A stretch of DNA of 64,000 bases. It comes from Lunularia cruciata. Its lineage: Eukaryota; Streptophyta; Marchantiopsida; Lunulariales; Lunulariaceae. The DNA is taken from positions 63,206,593-63,270,592 of the forward strand of contig OX419759.1 in the NCBI GenBank assembly GCA_948567375.1, in the 5' to 3' direction. The notes under the pieces were generated by a model that had not been told where the DNA came from, ran no database searches, and saw nothing but the letters and a program-made list of their open reading frames with translations. Shown here piece by piece: positions 1 to 10,936 of the stretch (its first letter is position 1; each line of letters opens with the position of its first letter). The position numbers and the translations under genes are program-made.

Positions 1-482
1 AGGCCTTCCTTGAAGGAGAAGGTGTTGTACTCCTTGTCGCCTATTGTTAGATGACCATGTACCATTTGGAAGAAGGGATCTTCTTGTAGAGCTGACCAAA
101 ACTCATTATGGACCTTGGAGTCTGTGGTGCCCACATTTTTTGTTTTTTTCCAAAATAAAGGAGAAGGAGTGTATAGAGAAGTCGGATTGCGCCTGTATGG
201 CCGAAGAAGACGAAGACAATTGTCTTCAGGGTGAAACCCAAAGTAAAGTGACTTTGGGTCATAAGGCAAAGTACTCTGAAATGCCGTGTCAGCATACAAT
301 ACAAAGTAAATTGTCTTCGGCTCGGGGGGAGCTCAACCCGAGGTAAAGACAGTCTAACAACCTTTTGTCGGGGCGAGAAATTCAAGAAGGGGCCGTTTCA
401 AAATTGGCGGCTCATATGCGGGAAGGTTGAGTGACAGTGACAGGTGCATGCCAGAGGTGTGATTTCTCGGTAGAAACTTGAA

Positions 483-3110
483 GTGACGGAAGACGAAGAA
501 GTGCAACTCTATAAAAATCGAAACTGCAATGACAAAATGTCGAGCAATTTTCCTTCGCCGTTGAGGAGTCGTCTTGCAGGTGATTGGGGAAAGGGAAATA
601 GAGTTGGACTCACGTTAGTGCGTAAGGGAGAAGTTGAGAGAGAGAAATCAAGAGACCAAAAGAAAGCAGAAGAGATGGGAGGAGGGAAGAAGAACTCTGA
701 ATTTGCAGTGAGAAATCATGCAATTCGGAGATTAGATATAGTAGCGAGGATCGAAGTCTTGAGCCAACTTTGGATCACTTTTCTGGCATGGAACTGGAAC
801 GTAAGTTTTCCAGGATTCATGACAGAAATCATCGAGAGTAAATGTCTTGATGGTCCCGAGGAAGAAGGGAAGAGAGGAAATCCGGCTTGCTGGACAGAGT
901 CGGATTGGAGACTCGTACTCAAGAAGGAGGTAGGCTCGGAGCAGAGAGCCATGTTCTTGGGGAAAGGAGAGATAGCCCAAGAAACACAAGAGGTGAGAGA
1001 TGCCTTCTCGTTGAAGAGGACGAAGAATGGGTATAAAGTTGAGAGCTATAAAGACCCAATGAGGAGAGGAATTGTGAGTGCACTAATGGCCCTCCTGAAG
1101 CCGGAGAGAACTACCTATGTGATGAAACACCAAGCGGTGTTCTTTCACAAGTTATTTGCAGGAGAACCAATAAATTGGGCAAGGTGCTTTCACGGAAGAA
1201 CAAGGCAGATGGTGTGGAATCTGCGGGATAAGTCGCCTCCACACTACATCGTACCATTTGCAGCCCATTTTTACCTCAGGTTAAATCTGCTCAATTTGGC
1301 GGAGCGTAATCAAATGGTGTCTCATTTCCATCCTGATTTGAGAAGAGAAGTTGACGCGGAGGAGCAGCAATACATTCTCCAAATCCGGAGCACGGATGAT
1401 TACTACGTGAAGACAGGGAAGAACGTGGAGGTCGTTGAAAGTACCCCGACGAAGAAGAGAACTCGGCAAGCAGAAGCCGAAGAAAACAAGAAACCTCGGA
1501 AAATGCAGAAAAATAACCCGAGGTGAGGAATGGTGGTGATTGAGTCAAAAGATGAAGACTCAGAAGGCGAAGCCGAGCTCAAGACGAAGGACTCGGACCG
1601 TGAGGAGGAACCTGAGCTGACATTGCAAAGTGGAGATACAAGCAGTGACAGTGAGGAAGGTGGAGAGATGACATTGGTACCAGCGGCTGAAGAATACGAA
1701 GAAGAAATGCAAGCCGAAGTAGAAACCAAAGACAATGCGGCGTTGGAAGACAAAGTACCAGTGTGCGAGGAGAAGAAGATTGCAGTACAGCGAGGAATTT
1801 GCTTGAGACGTAAGGCGAAGTGTGAAGCGGGACCGAGTAGAGTGAAGGAAGAGGTAGAAGGAAGCTCGGGCAGTGAGGCATCGATCCCAATACGAAGACT
1901 CCAGAGAAGAAGGCGAGTATCGGGAGAACACAAGGAAAGAAGAGAGACCACTCCGCGGGAGGACGAGGTTGTCAGTAATGGAGTAGATTACCTGCAGATG
2001 GTAGTATGCCCGCTGTTGGTGAATATGGAGAAGAAGAAGAAGGAGATGCAGTCTACTTGTCCAGAGGTAAAGACTGTGTTGCAGGTCTTATCAAGATTGG
2101 AAGAAGAAAACTCGGAGTTGAAGAAGAGTATAACCCGAGGTGCGGAAGAGAGAGAAGTACTGCAAGCGGAAGCAGTCAAGAAGAGTCAGGTAATCGAAGA
2201 CCTGAAGAGAGAAGTGAGTTATCGAGAAGATCTTGCGAGGAAGAGTGACATCACAAGGGAGAGACAGGTAGCGGAGCATGAAATCTTGAAGCAGCAGTTT
2301 GCTGATTTAAGAGTCAAACTTATCAATGCTATGGCGAGGGTAGCATCAAAGGATCAAGAGCTCGATCGAGTGATGGAGAGTATGGAGGAGAAGAAGCAAC
2401 TCTAGCAGTGAGAGTTGGCTGCGAGATATAGAGAAGAAGAGAGATTACGAGACTTACTTCGTAATCAGGAAGAGAAGGTTGCACAGAAGGAGAAAGAGAA
2501 GGAAGCGGTGAAGGCCAAATTCAAAGAAGAATTGGCGATGTACAAAGAAGAATGGCTCGCAGATCAGGAACGCGAACACAAGACAAGATTGGAGCCATTG
2601 AAGGAAATCGTCCTCAGAGTAAATGCAATGTTGAGTACAGAGGCCAGCGTTTGAATTGAAGAGACGAGATTGCATGAGTTAAAATTGTTGGTGCAGGAAA
2701 CGAGGCGAAGACAAGCAAAAGATACAGATTTGAATGCCTTGTTGATTAAATTGAGAACTCGTGTAGATAGGAAGATCTTAGAAGTAGAAGACAACATTGC
2801 GATTAGATTAGACTTAGTGAGAATAGAGTTAGAAAAGCTTCGGCAGGATGTTAAGGCAAAACCCAAAGTAGATAACATAGGGATCCAAATGTCTTTGGAG
2901 TTGCCCTCAAAGACATTAGAGAAGAGTGGGTCGAAGGATGAGGAGTTAGATAGATTACCCACTAGTGCAATTTAAGATTAGGAAAGAGAATTGTTGGATC
3001 TGGTAGAAGATGTGGGAGATCTGAAACCCGAGGAAAAGATAGTAGGAAGTAAGATTACTTCGGGTTTGAGTTTGAAAGCCAAGGAAGAAGTAGACATCGG
3101 ATCAGATTAG
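483..3110 (+). pseudogene. Decayed retroelement-associated ORF, coiled-coil protein of unknown family (member 1)
   Basis: One reading frame runs through the whole interval but is broken by in-frame stops at about 1524, 2403, 2409, 2652, 2973 and 2979, ending at 3108. The first ~340 codons form a globular domain with aromatic/hydrophobic motifs such as QAVFFHKL and HFYLRLNLL, ending in a Lys/Arg-rich stretch. Codons ~350-420 are strongly acidic, and the rest is a long heptad-like coiled coil rich in E, K, R and L. Nearly every stop can come from CAG, CGA or CAA by one C-to-T change, so this is a silenced copy decayed by transitions. A homologous locus lies on the minus strand at 50-56.8 kb. 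I do not recognise the family. Its place before an LTR-like tail and its repetition suggest a retroelement accessory ORF or a gene carried by a non-autonomous element. The true start is uncertain. Confidence 0.6.
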
Positions 3111-3902
3111 TAACTGATCTGAGATTTGAAGGGGCAGATATGAAGAGGTGCATTGTCATTTCGGATCTGCAGGTTAGAACAGTTGTTGTAGAAACGGTAT
3201 AGTTGTTAGAACTGTCGATTGCTTCACTATTTAAGAGTGGCATTCGCAGTATTATGTTGTTCAGTGCTCATTATTTCTGAGAATAGATAAAGCAAAGTGC
3301 TGTGAAGCAGTGCTTGTCGCTTGAGCTTGATTCCGAGTATCAACTTTGTGATTGTGTTTGTGAGTGTGTGGAGAAATTTGAAGTGCAAGTCAATATGCTT
3401 GTTGGATGTTGGATTCCACAGCCTTGATCTTCATTCTATGTGTTTGATCCTGAGTGAAGTGCAATCAAAGCAATGCCTTGACAGATCTGAGAGGAATTGT
3501 AGTGTTGGTAGTATTCTGCATTTGTGAGTGCAGTACGAAGTTGATGTGAGCAATTTTGATCGAGGAAGTTGTGCCTTCAGTGGAAGGGTGGAACACAATT
3601 CTAAGGTGAAGTCGTTTTGCAGTGAAGTGCCATTTTTGGGAGAGCTTGAATCATCACAATCAAGATTGTTTGGAAAGAATTGAAGGATTTGTGATTATGG
3701 AGTGTTAATTTGTGACAAGACTGCAAGTCAGTGCTTGTTACTCTCTTTTGGGTGTGGTTTCTACCTGAGAGACTAAAGAAGAACTCAAGAAGAACTAAAA
3801 TTGTTACTTTGCTTTGTATTTGACCAATTCTGACTCGTATCTCTACGGGAACAAACTTTACTTACCCGATTACCGCAAAAGTGATATTTGCCGGGTTGTC
3901 AC
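3111..3902 (+). other. LTR-like tail downstream of the coiled-coil ORF
   Basis: No coding potential. A TATA-like TATTTAAG lies at 3228-3235, followed by a G/T-rich transcribed-looking stretch with repeated short words (gtgaagtgc, gtgcaatc, gagtgcag). Position directly after a retroelement-type ORF suggests a 3' LTR, but no matching 5' LTR is inside the window, and neither clean TG/CA ends nor a polypurine tract can be fixed. The right side is cut by the gypsy fragment starting near 3903. Confidence 0.35.
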
Positions 3903-6900
3903 AGAGTCAATTGACACCGATGTAATTGCCATTGTGATGAGAGGAAGAGACTTCAAATCAGGTTGTCGTGATAGAGCATCAAGGATGATATGGAACCAAC
4001 CTGGTTTGTACTCAAGTTTGACGTCAAACAATTGGAGTTGCTCTTCCCATTGATGATGTCGACTCTTCATGTGTTCCAAGTGTAAGGTCTACAACAATGG
4101 CTTATGATCAGTTCACATGACCACTTGTTTCTCCAAGAGGTAATGCCTCCATACCTTGGTGACATATACCATTGCAAGTTATTCCCAATCTTGAGTAGAG
4201 TAATTTCTTTAAGCTATATTTAGTCAGCAAGACACAAAGGCAATGGGATGTAGTCCATCTGGGATTCTTGTTGCTCCAATTGCAAAGTTAGAAGCATCAA
4301 AATCAACCACACAAGGTAGTTGAAGATCATATGGTTGAAGAATAGATCTTGAAGACACCATATGCTTTAACATTTAGATTGCTTCTTCATGCTTGGTGGT
4401 CCACTAGAAACTCAAGTTCTTTCCCAAGAGGTCAATCAATGGTGTAGCCACATGAGCGTAATAATGGATGAACCATTGGTAAAAATTGGCCAATCCATTG
4501 AATGCACGTACTTCTATAACATCCTTTGAGGTAGGCCAATCAATAATGGCCTTGATCTTCTCTTCTTCCATCTTGATCCCCTTTGATGAGATCTTATGAC
4601 CCAAGAAGGTAACCTCTTTCTGCCAAAAGGCACACTTTGACTTCTTGCAGTAAAATTTACATTGTCGTAGTCTTCTTAGGACTTCTCGCATGTGATTCAT
4701 GTGTTCTGCCTCTATCTTGCTATAGATTAAGATATCATCCAAGAACACCACCACGGACCAATCCAATAGTCCCTCCAACTTGATGCATCTGATCCATGAA
4801 GATTGTTAGAGCATTAGTGAGTCCAAAAGGTAGAACTCTCCACTCAAAATGCCCATACCTTGTGTGAAAGGCAGTCTTTTGCATGTCCTCTCCTTCAATA
4901 GGAATTTCTGCAAAGATTTAGCTTGGAAAAGTAGCATGCTCCACTTAGTTGATCAAGCAGGTCATTGATCGGAGGCAAGGGATATGCATTCTTCATGGTT
5001 TGCTTATTGAGCCCATGGTAATCAATACAAAAATCAAGTCCTCCATCCTTCTTTGGAATAAATAGTACCAGTGCTCTCCAAGGAGAGGTACTATGTCATA
5101 TGAAATCCTTCTCCAACAACTCTATGAGTGCTATTTGCAACTCCTCCAACTCCTTTGGTGAGAGCTGATAGATCGGTCTACTCACTAGAGTACTCCTTGG
5201 CAATAACTTGATCTTGAAGGGCATACCTCGATTAGAAGGTAATCCCTTTGGCAGATCATCCAAAAACACATCCGTAAACTCTTGAACTATCCGCTCAACC
5301 ATTGCTTGATGAGGCTCTTTGCCCTCCTCATATTGTTCTTGTGCAATCTGCTTGATCCACACCACAAATATAGACTTATTTTCCTCCAAAGCTTGCTCTA
5401 TGGCTGCTTTACTAACAAACTTCCCTTCCAAGGACTCATCTCTCTTCCAAGCTTGCTCCATGGTTGCCTTCTTGGCAAACTTCCCATCTTGGGACTCATC
5501 TCCCTTCCAGATTTGCTCATGGCTACCTTCTCGATAAACTTCCCATCTTGGGATTGACTACTCTTGGGTGTCTTACTCAAAGGTGCCAGACAACCTACTC
5601 AGAAATTCCTACCTTGGTGTTGTACTTGAATTTATCATCGGGTCCAATCAAATTGAACCTTACGACGTTCAAGCCAAGGTAGACCCAGAATGATATCATA
5701 GTGTAGAGGTGCCAATACAAACCTCATACACTCCAAATACTCCTTCCCAATCTTGAAGGTAACAGGATGTGAGGTGTGGAATGCAGAACTCTTTCTACCA
5801 TCCGCCCTCATCAAACTACTTCCAAACATTGGCTTGATAGGAATACCCAATTCCTTTGCTACTTGCATAAACATGCAATTCTCTAAACTTCCAGAATCAA
5901 CCAAAATCCTACAACCCCGAGTAGATATCATTCCTTGCAAGTGAAGCAAACTTGCATAAGTCGAGCCTTCAATCCTATTGGAACTAATCAAGCTCCCAAT
6001 AGGTGGCTCAAAATCTCCTATTGGGATTCCTTGTTTCCTTGATCATTCTATTCCACAATCTCCATCTGGGCAACTTGTCAAGGTCACACATTCCTAAGTG
6101 GGCATTCAGCAATGCAATGTCCAACTTGGCGACAATAAAAACAACCTCCATTTTGTTGCAATCTTTCTCTATCCGCTATACCAAGTGGTCTCGTTGGATA
6201 GCATTAATCTTCCTTGGTGCCAATTCTTCCACCCGTGCATAGTGTACTAGTAGGCCTTGTGTAGGTCGAGGTTGAGACCAAGTTGTTGCAACCAAGGAAT
6301 CAAAACGCTCAGCCAATTGCATGGCTTCTTCTACATTTTGTGGTTCTCGCATGGTCACCTCCAATTTGGTTCATGACTTAAATCCCCACACAAATCGATC
6401 CAAAACTTCACCTTCTTGTATATCTCAAATCTGCATGATGATATTCTGAAATTTGAAATTGTGTGATGTAGCTCCTTACTAAGCTAACTTGCTTCAACTC
6501 CGCCAATTTATCTTGTGCGGCATGGGTGGCATTTACAATTTGAAATTGACCCAATATTGCATCCTTGAACTCTGACCATGTCAAAATTGGTGCAACAATC
6601 TATCATTTAGCTTGCTCTACTTGGAATTGCCACCAAAATTTTGCCATACCATCTAATTGGCTAAAGGCCAAGAGAATCTGTTTCCGTTCATGTTGAAGAT
6701 TGGTGGCTTCAAAGTAACATTCACAGTCAAACACAAAATTCTCCACTATGCTTGGAAGATTCCTGCCTTCAAACACCTTGGGTTTTGGAAATTGAATGTG
6801 ATCTTCTCCATCTCGAATTGGTGCTCTCTCTATATGTTCTTGTCGTTGCTGATCTTGTTCATCCAATAATTGAGTAAGGTGCTCAATTTATTGCTGCATC

Positions 6901-6910
6901 GCAAGGATAA
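3903..6910 (-). pseudogene. gag-pol remnant of gypsy copy A
   Basis: Minus-strand pieces are: gag capsid region (about 6866-6603, motif WWQFQVEQ); a CCHC zinc knuckle (CFYCRQVGHCIAEC, about 6110-6155); retropepsin with DSG active site (LVDSGSLENC, about 5890); an RT N-terminal part (5461-5096); the RT catalytic FLDDIL block and connection domain (4778-4404); and the end of RNase H (4079-3903). Frameshifts and stops separate the pieces, so no full polyprotein can be made. The residues for protease and RT catalysis that can be seen are still present. Identity comes from standard Ty3/gypsy domain order and close similarity to copy B. Confidence 0.85.
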
Positions 6911-7186
6911 CATTTGGTATTTCCGCCATAGCTACTACTCTATCCCACTACTCCCACTTTATCTAATTGATTGACACATAGATGCAGCACATCCACCATT
7001 CTCCATAAGTTACAACTGGAAGTATCAAGGGTTCCTCGGACACGGTGATCATATGTAGAAAATCTTACCCAAAGTGTGAGGTGATGAATTGTGTGAAATG
7101 ATGCTTGGGTAATATATGGACATGAAATCCCAATGGTTTGGTGGAAGTGGATTTGGTGGTCCATAAATTCTATCCATCCCATTCTT

Positions 7187-7198
7187 GCTCTGATACCA
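7187..7198 (-). other. Primer binding site, initiator tRNA-Met type (gypsy copy A)
   Basis: Minus strand TGGTATCAGAGC, one base inside the LTR. This is the usual plant retrotransposon primer site complementary to the 3' end of initiator tRNA-Met. Confidence 0.85.
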
Positions 7199-7199
7199 A

Positions 7200-7639
7200 T
7201 GTAAAATTCTCCTATTTTTCTTCTCAGATACCAATGGGAGGAGGTGGAGAGAAAAAGGAGAAAAGAAACTCACATTGGGACACTTGAATGAGAGAAAACT
7301 CCAAATGCCTAGCATGAGCTTCAGCTTTGGTATTTATAGGTAGCATACAAGGCCCTTGAGAAGCTTCTCAAGAAGTTTCCTTAAGTCGCTTTCTTAGAGT
7401 GCAAGCCAAGTTAACTAGGAAGCTTCTCAAGAAACTTCCTTCTAGAAGCCGCCCACTTGGCATGCAAGCTAAGCTAGTTAGAAGCTTCTAGAAGCTTCCT
7501 TCTAGAAGCTACCTACTTGGAGCACAAGTTAACTAGTCAAGAAGCTTCCTAGATGCTTTTGGAATATTCTAGGCTGATTTGGCTTATTCTCTACTTTGTT
7601 AGCCTTACTAACTATGTCGCTAAACTCCATATTGTTACA
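7200..7639 (-). repeat. 5' LTR of gypsy copy A (minus orientation)
   Basis: On the minus strand it starts TGTAACAATATGG at 7639 and ends TTTTACA at 7200, with the same ends as the copy B LTRs. It contains a TATA box (TATAAATA on the minus strand, near 7330) and many AGAAGCTTCT / TTCTAGAAG blocks like those in copy B. It is somewhat more diverged than the two copy B LTRs are from each other. Confidence 0.88.
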
Positions 7640-7880
7640 TTGATTCTCTTAGTTAGAGTAAATTATGGCTTGACAATGTAATCAGTGCCTATTGTTAGTA
7701 GATTATTGAGTTGAGTGTTCAAATTTGAGATTTGATTTGAGTTGTGAATGATTGATTGTGGGTCTTTGGAGTTTATGTATGATTTTTTTATAAGTTGTAT
7801 GAGTTGTGTTTCTATAGTGTTTACAATGATGTATGTTGTGAAATAATACATATTCACACAACATTATTTTTAAAAGAATG
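7640..7880 (+). repeat. Dispersed repeat R, copy 1
   Basis: Shares a diverged but clear sequence with the minus strand at 56940-57185 and the plus strand at 48260-48385. Shared words include gtaatcagtgcc, gagttgtgtttctatagtgt, aatgtatgttgtg and a closing cacacaaca. Homology to copy 3 begins right at the gypsy A LTR edge (attctcttagttagag), so gypsy A inserted into this repeat. The family is not identified; it could be an LTR or a promoter-like piece of another element. Confidence 0.55.
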
Positions 7881-9693
7881 GTCATTTCTAAGGATTGCAA
7901 TTAAAAGGTATGCACTTTTGGAAGAAGTGCAAGTAGAAGAAAAGAAGGAAACGCTAGAAGGGGAGAAGGAAAAGGAAAGAGAATTTTTTGCAGTGTATAA
8001 TTTTAGGAGAACTCAGTCCTCAAAGCATTGGAGTGAATTTTGACCCACTTGAGAACTTTGAGTAATTTGAGGGCAATGGTTGACAAGGTTGAAAAATATG
8101 ATTGGGAAATCAATCTTGGAGAGATGGAGAGGTTGTAGCTCATAGGTCTTCATTTCATTTATGATTTATATATTCATGTGATCATATGACTTATAACAAA
8201 TGAGGATGGATGTACAATCCTCAAAATCTTATGAGTGTTGAGAGGATTAAAGAAAGTGATTTGGATTATCCATGGGATTAGAGGTGGCTATTTGAATGGA
8301 ACATGCTTATCTAAATGTAAGAGTTCTAATAAATTTCCATAACTTTTAAAAATTCCTTCAAGTATATACCATCAATTTCCTATGGATTACTTTACATACA
8401 TCCTTGCAAACCCTCTTACAAACCTTTAAAACCCTAATGTGACCTCTAGTGAACACTTGTATGAATTAGGGACTTATGACTTTTTGCAACCTAGCAAATC
8501 CTTTTGAGTTAGTGTAGTCCATCAATGCACATCAACATACAAGAGAATTTTTTTGAGAGATTAATTTTAAATATGAGTATATAATAATACATTTGGGTGC
8601 ATCTTGATGCACTTTAGAGCATATATAAGTACATACCAAAATTCCATTTAGATTTTTCAAAATTTTTCTTACAAGTTGCTCTTTGCATAAATTTTGGTTG
8701 GACTTTGGATCATGGTATGAAGATAGAATAAGTCTATGGAAGGCCTCTTAGTCTCAATTTGTGTGTACTCTTACTAGGAAGATGAAATAAGTTGAGTTTA
8801 GCATTTTAGGGAGGATTGATTCATTATGAGGGATTGTATTACATATAAGTATCTTGTTTGCTAATGTGCATCCAACTTGAAGAATGTGCTTCTAGATGAT
8901 GAGCATGATTTTCATCCCAACAAGAAAACCAAAGGTGGTTCACTAGAATATCATCTTGAACATGAAGACTAAGATTTACAAGTAAAAGATGGAAGGTTAA
9001 GATTGTGCATAGTTGATTTTACTTGCCGTTGAGAGTATAACTATGGGTATATAAAAGCTCAAAAGGATGGTTTTGGCCATGATACGACAAATAGTGAGGA
9101 AATGGATGAGTAAGATTAAAATAGTACTTTATGTGAAAATGAAACATTATCAATTTTATAATACCACTAATTAATAAATAAATCTACAAATATTGTTTCA
9201 TTAAACAGTTTCCCAAATGCTTCTATGTGTGAAGATGATGACAAAGGGAGTAAGTCAGAATAAAATAATAGTTTCATATGAAGACTCAATTAAATGTCAA
9301 AAAAAAACTACTTAATAAATGAACTCTCTTGTTTTTTGGTCTATCTTTATCATCAGATATGTTATCAAATTTTGTGTATATGAATAGGGCATGATGACTA
9401 TGAACATTGTGAGAGTAGGTGGAGGTAAGGATGGAGGGGCTTTATTTCCACTACATCCAAAAGAGAGAGAAAGTATTAGATATTGAGATTAAGAGACTAG
9501 AGAGGGAGAGTTAAGATAAACTTTTGTAATAGATAGATGATCTAATCATATATAAAGAGAGATTATATGATGATTTTGCATCTTTAAAAAATCTTTTATA
9601 CTCTATAAAAGAGGTTAGGATCTCCAAGTTTATATCAAAGGAGGTATAGTGTACTCTAGAGCAGTTTAAAATTATGCATGCTATAAAAACCTA
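7881..9693. other. AT-rich non-coding stretch
   Basis: No ORF with a recognisable product, no RNA gene and no repeat unit seen by eye. Composition is AT-rich, like old transposon remains. Confidence 0.5.
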
Positions 9694-10000
9694 GGCTATT
9701 AATGTATATACTTATGAGACACTTGACACCTAGTGTTAAGACCCAAATTGTTGATTGTACTTATGATACTAGGATCTAAATTGAAATAATTGGGGGCTAT
9801 TAATATAAATACTTATGTGACACTTGAAATTTAGTGGTAGGACCCAAATTGTTGATTGTACTTATGAGATTAGGATCCAAACTGAAATAATTGGAGGCTT
9901 TTATTGTAGATACTTATGAGACACTTTACACTTAGTATTAGGACCCAAATTGTTGATTGCACTTATGAGACTAGGATCCAAATTGAAATAATTGGAGGAG
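9694..10000. repeat. Tandem repeat, about three copies of a 101-bp unit
   Basis: Units start at 9711, 9812 and 9913 (cttatgagacactt...), exact spacing 101 bp, and each carries gacccaaattgttgattg and aattgaaataattggg/agg. The copies differ at a modest number of positions, mostly transitions. No coding content. Confidence 0.88.
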
Positions 10001-10822
10001 TGCCTAATAGATGGGTTCAAAGGTAGAGAGTTGAGTGTTTAAGATGTAGAGCTTTATTACTTTCATCCATGCTTCTTACTAGTCTTTTGGCCCACCTTTA
10101 ACCTTGGACTCCCAACTTGAGTTTCTTGGGAAGAGGAGTACGTTTTAGAGATGAGGTTATCTGTTTGAAAGATACTTTAAGAAGGGATGGACTGATAGTG
10201 GTAATTCATTCCTTGCATTCATATGGCCCCTTGAGGAAGAAATCCGTGTTTCTAATGTTGGATGTCTAGTGGATGTCATGTTATATAGTTCACCTTTCTT
10301 AATATAGTGGCATAGATGGACAAAGATATTTAACTAAACTTTATAAAGATCTATGAGCATTGCATGTTATGTGCCTCAACTTGGAGTGCAAAAGTTCATT
10401 GCTTATTGTGTGAGCCAATTTGAGGTTATTATTTGGGATATAATACTTGTGCATTAGATGGTATACTTCCTTGGAAATATGAATGAACAAAGGTTCCTAA
10501 GATCATTCATGATGGTATCCAAATTATGAGACTATTTGCTAGAGATGATGATACAAGGAAGGATAAAAAGGTTATGTGCTTAGATCTTAATCAACTTTTT
10601 ATGAGACAATAATACCTCTCAAATGGTTTGTGGCTGTCAAATAGTATGTGGACAGTGTAGTTTATACATATTGCCAAAAGAATCTTATTATGCTATTCAC
10701 CATCCTAGGTTTAATCAGGCAAATTCTAACAAACACAAACATATCTTGGAGCATATGCAATGAACACAAGGGGGAAAAATTTTAAGTGCAAAATGTACAA
10801 TAAAAGAAATTTTATATACACA
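10001..10822. other. Non-coding stretch
   Basis: No recognisable gene or repeat. Confidence 0.45.
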
Positions 10823-10936
10823 ACTTAAGTTCTACGCTTCATATTCACTAAAGTAATCATAGTGTTGCTATTGGTTGCACTTGAGTTATACATTTCATAT
10901 TCAAGAAAGTAATAAGAGTCTTGCTATTGGTTGCAC
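10823..10936. repeat. Tandem duplication, two ~56-bp units
   Basis: Two adjacent copies starting at 10823 and 10879, sharing cttcatattca..aaagtaat and ttgctattggttgcac. Confidence 0.75.

Larger units (their letters stand above)
3903..7639 (-). mobile_element. Ty3/gypsy chromovirus-type element, copy A, truncated
   Basis: Read on the minus strand, the order is LTR (7639-7200), primer site, gag, protease, reverse transcriptase, RNase H, and then an abrupt end at about 3903. It matches copy B (24629-30278) collinearly up to the same point, just after the RNase H domain (28370 in copy B). Integrase, chromodomain and the 3' LTR are missing, so the end was lost by deletion. The distance from primer site to break is about the same in both copies (~3.3 kb), so there are no large internal indels. 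Confidence 0.88.

Noticed and set aside
1403..1951. 182-codon minus-strand ORF opposite the acidic linker
   Set aside because: It is the antisense of a Glu/Lys-rich coding stretch, which yields a Ser/Leu/Phe-rich shadow.
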